Shown: in pieces, positions 18,081 through 27,112 of the stretch
How the letters are laid out: every line of letters starts with the position of its first letter
Numbering within the stretch: the stretch's first letter is position 1
Assembly: GCF_001931685.1 (NCBI RefSeq)
Contig: NZ_MOOY01000004.1
Coordinates: forward strand, 62,001-126,000
Origin: Pararhizobium arenae
Lineage (GTDB): Bacteria; Pseudomonadota; Alphaproteobacteria; Rhizobiales; Rhizobiaceae
Direction: 5' to 3'
DNA length: 64,000 nucleotides
Program-made: the position numbers and the translations under genes
The notes under the pieces: generated by a model
What the model was told of the DNA's origin: nothing
Databases searched by the model: none
The model's input: only the letters and a program-made list of their open reading frames with translations

Positions 18081-18758
18081 GTGAAATCAGTTCGAAAGAG
18101 AGAAATCGTGCGTTCCGGCACCACCGTCGAGCAGATGGTTCGGGCGATTGCGGATCTCATCGTCACCGGCGCCATGCAACCGGGCGACCGGCTGGACGAA
18201 ATCTCGCTTGCCAACCGCTTCGAAGTGTCGCGCACGCCGGTTCGCGAGGCGCTTAGCCAGTTGTGCGCCATGGGCCTTGTGGATCGACAGCCGAACAAGA
18301 GTGCCGTGGTCACCAACGTTACGCAAAAACATCTGACCTCGATGTTCGAGGCGATGGCGGAACTTGAAGGTATCTGCGCGCGTCTTTGCGCCGAGCGCAT
18401 GACACTGGAAGAGCGAAAGCTTCTGGAGGCAGAGCATCTTGCATCTGCCCGTCTCGTGCATCGCGGTGCCGAGGAGGAATACGAGGCTCACAACACCGAG
18501 TTTCATAGCCGGCTCTATTACGGCGCCCACAGCGACCATATCACCGAACTCGTCACCCAGACCCGTGCACGCCTTGCGCCTTTCCGCCGCGCGCAGTTCC
18601 GTATCGCCGGGAGACTTGCGCAATCCTTCGCGGAACATGACAAGATCGTTACGGCCATTCTGCAGGCAGATGGCGCCGCCGCAGGACAGGCGGCTTACGC
18701 CCATGTCTCGATCGTGCGAGAGGCGAGCAGTGTTTTCGCCACGGTTCCAGTCAAATAA
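18081..18758 (+). CDS. GntR-family regulator, FadR/FCD subfamily
   Basis: 225-residue DNA-binding regulator. The winged helix spans about residues 10-80 (GDRLDEISLANRFEVSRTPVREALSQLCAMGLV) and an all-helical FCD ligand domain covers about 90-215 (EFHSRLYYGAHSDHI carries the usual metal-binding Asp/His pattern in part). The start is a GTG at 18081; no ATG in this frame lies nearby upstream. It is divergent from the biuret operon and probably represses it until a ureide ligand binds. The shared intergenic region contains three copies of a GntR-like motif. Confidence 0.9.
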   Translation: MKSVRKREIVRSGTTVEQMVRAIADLIVTGAMQPGDRLDEISLANRFEVSRTPVREALSQLCAMGLVDRQPNKSAVVTNVTQKHLTSMFEAMAELEGICARLCAERMTLEERKLLEAEHLASARLVHRGAEEEYEAHNTEFHSRLYYGAHSDHITELVTQTRARLAPFRRAQFRIAGRLAQSFAEHDKIVTAILQADGAAAGQAAYAHVSIVREASSVFATVPVK

Positions 18759-18760
18759 TC

Positions 18761-20731
18761 TCAAACCAGACGGTCGGCCACCATTTGGTAATACCGTACC
18801 AGTTCGGGAAGTGCGTCAGGTAGCTCGGAGAAGGCAGGATCTCCGGCATCAAGCGTCCCTCCATATTTGCGCTTCAGAAATTCTTCGTGCTTGGTCCGGG
18901 CGGCTGCCGTCGCCTTGTTTAGCACGGTGAACACGGGCGAGAGTGTCGTGCGACCCTTGACCTTGATGCTGTCTAGTTCGACGGTGATGAACTGGCTTGC
19001 CGCAAGCCGTGCCGTCTCTTCGCCAATCAAAAGCGGAACCCCGTAGTTCTTCGATTCGCCTTCCAGCCGCGATGCCAAATTGACGCTGTCGCCCAGCACC
19101 GAATAGTCGAAGCGCCGGGTAGACCCCATGTTGCCGACGACACACTCGCCGGTATTGATGCCGATGCCGATCTTCAGCACATGCGGTTTGCTGAGGACCG
19201 CATCGGCTTCGCGTTTCAGCTCGGCGTTCAGCACCTCGATCGCGGCAAGCATTTTCCGCGCCGCATCAACGGCATGAATTGCGTGGTCCGGATCATCCAA
19301 TGGGGCATTCCAAAAGGCCATCAGGCAATCGCCGATGTACTTGTCGATCGTGCCCCCGCTTTCCAGCACGATTTCCGAGAGTGGCGTCAGCAGCCGGTTG
19401 ATCAGCGTCGTGAGTTGTTCGGGATCGTCTTTCAGCGCCTCGGAGATCGTGGTGAAGCCGCGCACGTCGCAGAAAAGGATTGTCAGGGTGCGGCGCTCGC
19501 CACCGAGCTTCAACTGGCTGGGGTCGTCTGCCAGGCGTTCCACGAGCGCCGGCGAAAGATAGCGGGAAAAGGCGTTGGTAATGTCCCGCCGGCTGCGGCG
19601 CTCCGCAGCGTAGTCGAGCGTCGCCTGTCCCGTGACAACAAGCAGAAAGGCAAGCGCCGGGCCGGCGGGCGAAAGGAAGGTTCCATTCACCGTCAGGGCA
19701 AGAAAGCTCACCGCTGCGAGGAGCGGCAGGACAACCAGAGTGACGGCGGCTGTCTCCCATCCGGTCGAGCGCCAGCAAAGAGCGGCGGCCGCCAGTGCCG
19801 CGAGCGTGATCGCCGCGATCACCGCACCATGGCTGGCGCGGGCGATGAACAGGTCGTTGGTGATGTTGTCGAAGATCGTTGCCTGGATCTCGGCGCCTGA
19901 AACCAGATGGCCGGTATGCACGGTAAAGGCGGTTGCAAACGTATCGGTACCACCTTTTTCCAGTGTCGGCGCGTTCTGCAGGCTGAGCCCGATAATGACG
20001 ACGCGATTCTTGAAAATATCCGGCGGCAGGAACTCATCAGGTTTCAGAGCCTGGTAGTAGGATACGGTCGGATAGGTGCGAGCCGGCCCGAACATCTGGA
20101 TCAGCTGGTTTCCGGCGTCAGCCGATACCGGGCGCCCGGCAATGCGGGCAAGCTCGGCGGCAAAGCCATCGCCATAAGGCGGGATCTGCCGCAGGGTTCC
20201 ATCACGGTCCAGATGAACCGATGCAATACCTGTCGAGGCGCCCCGGGCTATGAACTCTGCCAGCGGTTCGGTCCGGATGAACTGTTCTGCTTGGGGTGTA
20301 ACGATCAGGCTTTCGTCGCCGGCCAGCACCACGTCGGGTCCAAGGGCGGCTGCCAGCGCCACGTCGTTTTGCGGATCTGCAGCCGGCTCTGCGAAGATCA
20401 CATCGAGGCCGATCGCTTTCGCTCCTGCCGCGCGCAGCGCTTTGACGAGCTCCGCATGCAGGGCGCGGGGCCAGGGCCATTGACTGCCAATCTCCGCCAT
20501 CGACGGTTCGTCGATGGCAACAACGATAGGGCTGTCTTGAGGGATGGCTGGGGGGTGAAGGGTGGAGAGATAATCGAAACTGCGAAGCTCGATCAGAGAC
20601 CACGGCGACGTATAGGAGAAGAGGGCGAGCGCGATAGTCACCAGAAAGCCCAGAAGCACGAGGCCTGCCTGCCGCCGCCGCGTCTTTTGCTGCTGGGTAC
20701 GCGCCTGCCCGTTCCTGCCCTTGCCCGCCAT
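18761..20731 (-). CDS. CHASE2-domain class III adenylate/guanylate cyclase
   Basis: 656-residue membrane sensor that would make a cyclic nucleotide in response to a periplasmic signal. Order: a basic N-terminus, one membrane helix (about 23-42), a periplasmic CHASE2 domain (about 45-300, with IVVAIDEPSMAEIGSQWPWPR and AKAIGLDVIFAEP), three clustered helices (about 305-385), then a class III catalytic domain (about 410-590) with the metal motif ILFCDVRGFTTISE and the DYSVLGDSVNLASRLEG transition-state segment. The ATG overlaps the stop of the FecR-TPR-barrel gene (TAATG), so the two are translationally coupled and likely act in one signalling unit. Confidence 0.92.
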   Translation of the reverse strand: MAGKGRNGQARTQQQKTRRRQAGLVLLGFLVTIALALFSYTSPWSLIELRSFDYLSTLHPPAIPQDSPIVVAIDEPSMAEIGSQWPWPRALHAELVKALRAAGAKAIGLDVIFAEPAADPQNDVALAAALGPDVVLAGDESLIVTPQAEQFIRTEPLAEFIARGASTGIASVHLDRDGTLRQIPPYGDGFAAELARIAGRPVSADAGNQLIQMFGPARTYPTVSYYQALKPDEFLPPDIFKNRVVIIGLSLQNAPTLEKGGTDTFATAFTVHTGHLVSGAEIQATIFDNITNDLFIARASHGAVIAAITLAALAAAALCWRSTGWETAAVTLVVLPLLAAVSFLALTVNGTFLSPAGPALAFLLVVTGQATLDYAAERRSRRDITNAFSRYLSPALVERLADDPSQLKLGGERRTLTILFCDVRGFTTISEALKDDPEQLTTLINRLLTPLSEIVLESGGTIDKYIGDCLMAFWNAPLDDPDHAIHAVDAARKMLAAIEVLNAELKREADAVLSKPHVLKIGIGINTGECVVGNMGSTRRFDYSVLGDSVNLASRLEGESKNYGVPLLIGEETARLAASQFITVELDSIKVKGRTTLSPVFTVLNKATAAARTKHEEFLKRKYGGTLDAGDPAFSELPDALPELVRYYQMVADRLV

Positions 20732-23700
20732 TAGAACCGCACCGAAAGCGTACCCTTGACCGTCGGCCCCCAGCCCTTCACGCCTGGCGCCAGTTCGAAA
20801 TCCTCGTCAAGCAGGTTGTAGCCCGACAATTCCAGCTCGATCTGCTTGTCGAACGGCTCCCAGACGAGCGATGCGTCGAGCGTCCAGTAATCGTCGAGTG
20901 TTTCACCGCCCCCGCCTTGCCGCTCGCCGACATAGTTGGCTGCGAGCGTAGCCTTGACGTTGATGGGATTGACCCAGGTGAGCGCGACCTGACCCGTCTG
21001 GTCCGGCACGAAGATCAAAGGATCGCCGTAGTCGGCGGAACTCGGGTCAAGATTCTTCGAGTCCAGCCGGGCATAGGTTGCGGACAGGCCGAAACCGTGG
21101 CCGAGCGCGAGATTGGCATTGAAGGCCGCGCGATCAATGCGTGCATCTTCGAAATTAAGGGTTGCCACAGCGAGCGGCTGGGCCAGAGAAACTCTTTTTG
21201 CATCCTGATGCTGGTAATCGAATGCGGTAAAAAACCTGTCGGACCATTGCGCATCCCAACGGAAAGCGAAGGTATCAATATAGCCGTTATCGGCAAGCCC
21301 TATCTGATTGCTTTGCAGGCCAACGACGCCAATTGGTGCAAGGGTCGGCGAGGAAAAGTTTTCACCCTCTCGTAAATAACCAAAGCGCAACCATTGGTCA
21401 TCGATCGGGCTCCATGCAAGACCAAGCCGAGGCTCGAAACGATTTGTGTGATCCGTATCGGTATCGAGAAACCGCCCGAAAATCGCTGCCTCAAGTGTCA
21501 GATCGGGCGCCGCCTCGTAGCGCAGGTCTATATAGGCGCGGCCGACCCGGGTGGTATCATCGATTGAGTTATAGCGAACAGGAGTGGGATCAGGCACGCT
21601 GGGTATATCGATATCGATATCGATATCGAGTATTGATATCCCTTGATTTTTAACAACGCCGCCTTCCACACCGTATCGCCAGACAAGATCGTCGTCACCG
21701 ACCATGTGGCTGATCGCTGCGATGTAACTTCTGGATCGGACCTCATCCTTTTTGGTCAAAGAAACCGACGCAACATCCGGAAACCCGTCGCCATTTATAT
21801 CATCACCTACCCCATCTTCATCTATATCTATGGGTCTTTCATTGGTCACTGTCTCAGAGATCGAGGCTTTGTTAGCCGTATAAAACAGGCCGGCATTCAG
21901 AACGTTTTCGTATCCAAACGTATGGCTCCAAGCCAAGCCTGTTGAAAGATCAGAGGCATCAACGCCGAAATTGCGGCCGGCGACATCCGGTTCGTTAAAA
22001 ACATCCTGCACATCGTCTGCCGTGGAATAGGTCGTAAAGGCAACGATCCTGTCGTCCGGAGTGGGAGACATCGTTACGTAGCCGTTGCCGCTGGAAATAT
22101 CGACATCGTGATTGACGCTTATTCCGTTCGCGAAGTTGAATTCATCTCGCGGTCGGCTCCAGCTTATGTCGCCCTGAATGCTGATCGGAAACGGCGCGAA
22201 GGTGAAACCGCGGATCTCGGCCCCGCCCGTGTAGGTCGTCTCCCGTCCACCGGTCAGAAAGCCGCCCGTCAGTTCGGTCTCGAAAAATGGCTCATCGAGA
22301 AGGTTTGTCGTTCGCTCCCGGCCGGTTAGCATATGCGGTCCCAGCATCAAACCTTGGATGTAAGCGGAATCACTGTCCTGGTTGCCGATCGGCGACCAGG
22401 GGGCGAGGCTGGTCGAATAGATGTTGAGAAACGGGCTGACGCTACCACGCACGGACTGGTCAAAATAGCTGGTTGCTGTAAACGGATCGAAGACAGCATC
22501 GCCATAATATTGCCCCCATGCGTCCAGTCCCTGCAGCCGGAAGGCATCGTTGAGGGTAGAGCCGGCGGTCTGGTTGGCGCCAAGCGAGGCATAGTCACCG
22601 CCGCGGGCGCGCGTCAAACGCATGATCTCCTGAGCGTAGCGAATGGCGCCCTCGGCATCATATTCATCGATGGCGATTGCAGTACGGACAATAGGAATAA
22701 CGGGATCGTAAGGATCAAGTCGCTCGGCATTATCGAGTGCCTGAGCTGTCGGGTCGCGTTCCTTTTTCGCGTAGTGAGCTGCGGCCAACAGAACCTGGGT
22801 GTTCGACACGCCGGGATTGGAGGCAGACGCCGCCAGCAGATCCTGCATGCCCTTGTCGACCTCCCCCATCTGCAGATGATATCGCCCGCGCGCGAGAAGC
22901 ACCAAGTCGAAACTCGGGTCGATCTTTGTGACGAGATCGATCTCCCGCTTGGCTTCTTCCATGCGCATCTCGTCGAGATAGAGAATGGCAAGGTTGGCAT
23001 GGGGAAGCGGATCGAGTGGATCGAGCTCGATCGCCTTCTTCAATGCTTCCTCAGCCTTGCGATTGTCATCGCGGTCAGAATGGGCGAGCCCCAGCGTATT
23101 CCAGACGCCACTGTCTCCGGGGGCAACCTCAGCGGCGCGCAGCAGGTCATCGACGGCACCCTCGCGATCGAAGCTGATGCCCATTTTGTAGGTGGCGCGC
23201 GCTTCAAGCGCCGTCGGGTTATCCGGATCAAGCATCAAAGCTCGATCAATAGCATGCTTTGCTTCAGTCTCATCTGCCAGCAGGATGGCAAGCTGCGCAC
23301 GGCCGGCCGGCAGCGAAGCATCGTTCGGGTTGGCCTTCTCCGCCGCTTTTACGATCTCGAGAGCTGTACGGATATCGTTGCGGAAGCCGGCGATCCACGC
23401 CTTGCCGATCACCGCAGACGCGCTGTCGACGACATCGGGGGGTGTTTCGATACGATTGGGGTCGGCCAGCGATCGCGCGATGAAACCGCCGTAGCGGGCG
23501 ATGTTGGCCCGGCGCTTGTCAAGATTGCGTTGCGTCTCGGCAAACAGTTTCGCCGCGTCCGCATAGCGATTTTCCGAGCCGGCGATCATTGCTTCCAGCA
23601 GCGTGACGCGGGCGCGCTGGCGGCGGTCAAGCCCCTTTGCCTTCGCCGCTTCCATGGCCTGACGTGTCTTCTGCTTGCCGTCAAGCGTCAGGCCAACTTC

Positions 23701-24438
23701 GGCAAGAGACAACCAATCCTCGGCGCTTCGGGTGCCTTCCGGCTGTGCCGCGATGCGATCCCGTGTCTGACGCTGTTCTTGCGCCGTCAAATCCGTGGGC
23801 GGCATCCAGCGGAAGGAATCGCGCAGCTGCAGGCTGAACAGCATCTGTTCGCGTTCCTTCGGCTTGGCGATGATGATCTTGGCGGGCGCCTTACCGATCG
23901 AAGCGACCGCACCTTCACCCTGATTGACTTCGACGCTGCCGAAGTCGTTCCTGAGCTCCACCTTGCCTTCCAGAACGATCAGCGATGTCTTGCCGTCAGC
24001 ACCGACCGTCAGGGTCCAGTCCGTGCCGCGAATGGCGGCTGCCGCGGCGGGCGTGCCGACCGTCAATCCTTGCCCGCCGCGTTCGGCGCGGGCCCAGATG
24101 GTGCCGGATTGAAGCTCCAGATCCGTGTCGCCGTCCGTCCGCATGGCCTTGACCAGAAGCGAGGTGTTGCGGCCAAGGCGGACCTGGGTGCGATCGGCAA
24201 AAAGCACGGCGAGCTGGCCGTTGGCATTGGTGCGCAACACGTCGCCCGTCAGCAAATCCTGCTGAAGATCGACATAACGCCAGCCGGATACATCGACGAA
24301 ACGGACCTCTTCACCGGATTTTCGCGCGATAACGGAGCCGGCCGCCGGCAGGTTACGCGGCAGCGGATCTGCCAATGCCGTCGTGGCAAGGCAAAGTAAT
24401 GCCGTTGCAGAAAGCCGCCCCAATAATACATGCGTCAT
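20731..24438 (-). CDS. FecR-TPR-outer-membrane beta-barrel fusion protein
   Basis: 1235-residue exported protein. Signal peptide 1-24 (ends ALADP). A FecR domain follows at about 30-190 (LTGDVLRTNANGQLAVLFADRTQVRLGRNTSL split by loops, then AAAIRGTDW). About ten TPR-like helical repeats occupy about 220-620. A long C-terminal region of alternating aromatic strands ends in ...SVRF, with the terminal Phe expected of an outer-membrane beta-barrel. A loop around 21770-21830 has Asp-rich DxDxDG-type calcium-binding-like sequence, and a hexanucleotide tract encodes an Asp-Ile repeat. The start MTHVLL is preferred over the ATG ten codons upstream because the signal peptide begins there. It is coupled to the CHASE2 cyclase gene by a one-base overlap. 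Confidence 0.85.
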   Translation of the reverse strand: MTHVLLGRLSATALLCLATTALADPLPRNLPAAGSVIARKSGEEVRFVDVSGWRYVDLQQDLLTGDVLRTNANGQLAVLFADRTQVRLGRNTSLLVKAMRTDGDTDLELQSGTIWARAERGGQGLTVGTPAAAAAIRGTDWTLTVGADGKTSLIVLEGKVELRNDFGSVEVNQGEGAVASIGKAPAKIIIAKPKEREQMLFSLQLRDSFRWMPPTDLTAQEQRQTRDRIAAQPEGTRSAEDWLSLAEVGLTLDGKQKTRQAMEAAKAKGLDRRQRARVTLLEAMIAGSENRYADAAKLFAETQRNLDKRRANIARYGGFIARSLADPNRIETPPDVVDSASAVIGKAWIAGFRNDIRTALEIVKAAEKANPNDASLPAGRAQLAILLADETEAKHAIDRALMLDPDNPTALEARATYKMGISFDREGAVDDLLRAAEVAPGDSGVWNTLGLAHSDRDDNRKAEEALKKAIELDPLDPLPHANLAILYLDEMRMEEAKREIDLVTKIDPSFDLVLLARGRYHLQMGEVDKGMQDLLAASASNPGVSNTQVLLAAAHYAKKERDPTAQALDNAERLDPYDPVIPIVRTAIAIDEYDAEGAIRYAQEIMRLTRARGGDYASLGANQTAGSTLNDAFRLQGLDAWGQYYGDAVFDPFTATSYFDQSVRGSVSPFLNIYSTSLAPWSPIGNQDSDSAYIQGLMLGPHMLTGRERTTNLLDEPFFETELTGGFLTGGRETTYTGGAEIRGFTFAPFPISIQGDISWSRPRDEFNFANGISVNHDVDISSGNGYVTMSPTPDDRIVAFTTYSTADDVQDVFNEPDVAGRNFGVDASDLSTGLAWSHTFGYENVLNAGLFYTANKASISETVTNERPIDIDEDGVGDDINGDGFPDVASVSLTKKDEVRSRSYIAAISHMVGDDDLVWRYGVEGGVVKNQGISILDIDIDIDIPSVPDPTPVRYNSIDDTTRVGRAYIDLRYEAAPDLTLEAAIFGRFLDTDTDHTNRFEPRLGLAWSPIDDQWLRFGYLREGENFSSPTLAPIGVVGLQSNQIGLADNGYIDTFAFRWDAQWSDRFFTAFDYQHQDAKRVSLAQPLAVATLNFEDARIDRAAFNANLALGHGFGLSATYARLDSKNLDPSSADYGDPLIFVPDQTGQVALTWVNPINVKATLAANYVGERQGGGGETLDDYWTLDASLVWEPFDKQIELELSGYNLLDEDFELAPGVKGWGPTVKGTLSVRF
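21606..21629 (+). repeat. Hexanucleotide microsatellite (TATCGA)4 inside the barrel gene
   Basis: Four exact tandem TATCGA units. On the coding (minus) strand they give alternating Asp-Ile codons in a likely surface loop of the beta-barrel. Because the unit is six bases, gain or loss changes loop length by two residues without a frameshift. Confidence 0.8.
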
Positions 24439-24531
24439 GCAAGTTCCCCGTATTGCACAGTGGATCACTGGCCAGCACGGTAGAAAATGTCAAGTCGGAA
24501 GGGTGTTACCAAGGTTTCCTGGCGGAAAAAC

Positions 24532-25680
24532 TCAATAACGATCGTTGCGCATCAGGTATTTTCCGAGCGCAGAAAGTCCTTCGCGTAGGTCGAGATGGCC
24601 AAAGCCGACACGCAGCCGATCCTGCGGCACGGGACCAAGGTCGGAACGATAAACGCTGGAAGGCAGGAAGAAGACGCCAGCCTCTTCCACGAGCTTTTGC
24701 GTGAAAGCCTCGACGCCGTCCGGTCCTTTGTAGCGGATGAAGGCGACGCATCCTCCATTCGGTTCCTTCCAATCAAAGATATGGGAATAGTCGGCAAAGA
24801 AATCGTTCAGCAGGCCAATATTGTTGCTGACGATCCCGCGGGTGCGGGCAAGAACCGTTTCACGGTTGCGCAGCGCGATGCGTGCCAGAACCTCCGATGG
24901 GGCGGAATTGCAGATCGAGAGATAATGCTTGTAGCGCTCGAACCGCTGCAGCAGCGCGCGGTCCTTGCAGGCGATCCAGCCGATGCGCAGGCCCGGCAGG
25001 CCATAGGCCTTGGACATGACGTTGAGCGAAATGCCGCGTTCATAGACATCGACGGCCTGCGGCAGGCGCAGCTCCGGCGTGCGCTCGATCAGGCGGTAGA
25101 CCTCGTCGCTGAACAGCCAGATGCCATGTTTGCGGCAGAGCGTGACAAGTGCGTCGAAGGTTTTGCGCGGCAGAATCTTGCCGGTCGGGTTGTTGGGAAA
25201 GTTGATGGAGATCAGCTTCGTGTTTGGACGGATAGCGGCTTCCACCTTGTCGATATCGAGCGACCAATCATCATTCTCGTCGAGCGCAATGCCGGTAACG
25301 GCGCAGATGGAGAGCGGTATCGTCTCCGCGGCCTGATAGTTGGGCGTGATGACGATCGCATGGTCGTCAGCGGTCAGCAGCACCTTCATGGCGATATAGA
25401 TGCCCTCTTCGGCGCCAGCAAAGCAGAGAATGTCTTCCGGTGCGGTGCTGTCATAGGTGCGGCTGATTTCGGCGCGCAGGGCCGGGGCGCCATAGGTCTG
25501 GGTGTAGCTGAGGCTGAGGTTTTCGAACTCCGCGCGCTCGCCGTCATTGGCCAGCGCAAGCAGATCGGGCAAGCGCAGGCTTTCTGCGTCCGAGCCGGTG
25601 AGATTGTAGCGGGCAACGAATTCCCATTTCGACATATAGGCTTCGAGCGCGAAATCGCGCATCGCAGGAGCTTCGGTCAT
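24532..25680 (-). CDS. PLP-dependent aminotransferase, class I/II
   Basis: 382-residue fold-type I aminotransferase. Recognised by FAGAEEGIYIAMKVLL, SINFPNNPTGKILP, the pyridoxal lysine in LNVMSKAYGLPGLRIGW and the C-terminal DRLRVGFGHLD arginine that binds the substrate carboxylate. The start overlaps the YheO/DauR-like regulator stop by four bases, so they form one unit. The amino-acid substrate is unknown; DauR-type regulators respond to D-arginine, so a basic amino acid or related compound is a reasonable guess. Confidence 0.88.
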   Translation of the reverse strand: MTEAPAMRDFALEAYMSKWEFVARYNLTGSDAESLRLPDLLALANDGERAEFENLSLSYTQTYGAPALRAEISRTYDSTAPEDILCFAGAEEGIYIAMKVLLTADDHAIVITPNYQAAETIPLSICAVTGIALDENDDWSLDIDKVEAAIRPNTKLISINFPNNPTGKILPRKTFDALVTLCRKHGIWLFSDEVYRLIERTPELRLPQAVDVYERGISLNVMSKAYGLPGLRIGWIACKDRALLQRFERYKHYLSICNSAPSEVLARIALRNRETVLARTRGIVSNNIGLLNDFFADYSHIFDWKEPNGGCVAFIRYKGPDGVEAFTQKLVEEAGVFFLPSSVYRSDLGPVPQDRLRVGFGHLDLREGLSALGKYLMRNDRY

Positions 25681-26315
25681 CTGGTTTCTCCGGAAGAGGG
25701 GCGGCGGCCACGGGCGGCGGCGAGGCGATTGTAGATGGTGGCGCGCGACAGGCGCAGGATTTCGGCGACATAGGGCACCGCCTTGCGGATTTCGAAGATG
25801 CCGCGGGCTTCGAGCAGCAGTAGCAGGTCGTCGATATCGCCGCTGGTGAGGCCGGCAAGCGAGGTATTGCGTTCGGAAAGATGGTCCCCGACGACAGCGT
25901 TGATCGTCTCGCGCCAGTCACCCGCCATCAGGGCGGAGGTTCCAGGTGAAGGTTCCGGCAGAGAGAAAAGGCTTTTCAGCTGATCGCCGAGCGCGGCAAA
26001 AGTCTCGATATCCTGATTGATGCAGAAGAGCCCGATCGCCTTGCCGCCCTTATCGCGAAGAACCGCGGTGATCGATTTCAGCCGCCGGCCGTCCCAGTTT
26101 CGCTTGGCGTAGGGGCCGATGAGGTCGGCGTCGCCATCGGCGCCAATGCCGTCATCCGTCAGCGAGGCATCGCCGGGGCGGCGCTTCGAATAGCCATTGG
26201 CGATATGGGCGATCTTACCCGTCGCAAGGTCGTGCAGCACCACCTCGACATGGGGAAAGAATAGTCGCGCAATCGCGTCGGCAACCGGAATATGGGCATG
26301 GATCGGGTTCGTCAT
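25677..26315 (-). CDS. YheO/DauR-type regulator (PAS-like sensor plus HTH)
   Basis: 212-residue regulator. The N-terminal YheO-like PAS domain covers about 10-120 (FPHVEVVLHDLATGKIAHIANG, YAKRNWDGRRLKSITAVLRD, GLFCINQDI). The C-terminal helix-turn-helix is seen as IRKAVPYVAEILRLSRATIYNRLA. It is upstream of, and overlaps by ATGA, an aminotransferase gene, which it probably controls. The start MTNPIHA at 26315 is preferred to the ATG nine codons earlier on family resemblance; the leader between them lies in an AT-rich promoter-like stretch. DauR of Pseudomonas represses D-arginine catabolism; ligand identity here is unproven. Confidence 0.85.
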   Translation of the reverse strand: MTNPIHAHIPVADAIARLFFPHVEVVLHDLATGKIAHIANGYSKRRPGDASLTDDGIGADGDADLIGPYAKRNWDGRRLKSITAVLRDKGGKAIGLFCINQDIETFAALGDQLKSLFSLPEPSPGTSALMAGDWRETINAVVGDHLSERNTSLAGLTSGDIDDLLLLLEARGIFEIRKAVPYVAEILRLSRATIYNRLAAARGRRPSSGETR

Positions 26316-26365
26316 GCCCGGATCATGATAGTGATAATACAAATTGTCAATATTAGATTTTTTGT

Positions 26366-27112
26366 CTAAATTGGCTTTGGCGAACCTGTTGCTGCCGCAA
26401 TCCGGGCGAAGTCCGGATCACGCGCGGCAAGCCGCTTGTAGAGATGCACCATCATCGCGCCGGCAAAGAGCGGCGTCGTCAGGTTCAGAATCGGAACGGC
26501 GAGGAACGCGGCGATAATCACGCCGGCGGCAAGCACTGTGCGTGAATGTTTGGCGCGGAATTCCCGCGCCGCTGCCGGCGGCAAATGGCGCATGGCGGCG
26601 AACTCGAAATATTCGCGGCTCAACAGGTAGGCGTTGACGGCGAAGAATGCGATCAGGTTGATGCCGGGTATCAATAGCAGGAAGAGGGCGCAGAGGTTGC
26701 CGATGATGACGATGCCGAGAAACTTGATCGTCGCCCCAATGGCTTCTGCGAGCGGCAAGGCGCGACCCGGCGGGTCGGCGGGATAATCGCGGCGCTCGAT
26801 TGCCTCGGCCACGTCATCGAGAAAAAATCCGGCAATCAGCGCCGTCACGGGCGCCATCAACAGCGCGAGCCCCAGTGCCAGCCCTAGGCTTGCAAAAAGT
26901 CCGAGAACGAAGGTGAGCCAACCTGCCCAGTCCGGCGTTCCCGGCATCCACTGGTCAATGAATGGCAAGGCGAAATAGATGAAGCTTTCTCGCAGCGCAA
27001 GCCAGAGACCGACAAGCACGAGCAGCGTCAGGCCAATGACCTTCCAGAGAACCGAGCGTGCTTCCGGTGCGAAGAGGTTGCCAAAAGCGAGCCGTGCCGC
27101 GTCAAAAATCAT
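26366..27112 (-). CDS. EI24/CysZ-like integral membrane protein
   Basis: 248-residue inner-membrane protein with about four long hydrophobic segments (LWKVIGLTLLVLVGLWLAL, GWLTFVLGLFASLGLALGLALL, FLGIVIIGNLCALFLLLIPGINL, TVLAAGVIIAAFLAVPILNL). The pattern FFAVNAYLLSREYFEFAAMRH is a hallmark of the EI24 (CysZ/YggB-linked) family. CysZ members import sulfate, but many alphaproteobacterial relatives are unassigned, and no sulfur genes lie nearby. It appears monocistronic. Confidence 0.8.
   Translation of the reverse strand: MIFDAARLAFGNLFAPEARSVLWKVIGLTLLVLVGLWLALRESFIYFALPFIDQWMPGTPDWAGWLTFVLGLFASLGLALGLALLMAPVTALIAGFFLDDVAEAIERRDYPADPPGRALPLAEAIGATIKFLGIVIIGNLCALFLLLIPGINLIAFFAVNAYLLSREYFEFAAMRHLPPAAAREFRAKHSRTVLAAGVIIAAFLAVPILNLTTPLFAGAMMVHLYKRLAARDPDFARIAAATGSPKPI

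Noticed and set aside
17765-18400. 211-codon minus-strand frame over the GntR promoter and gene
   Set aside because: It overlaps the regulator and the operator-rich region, has low-complexity translation and no ribosome site.
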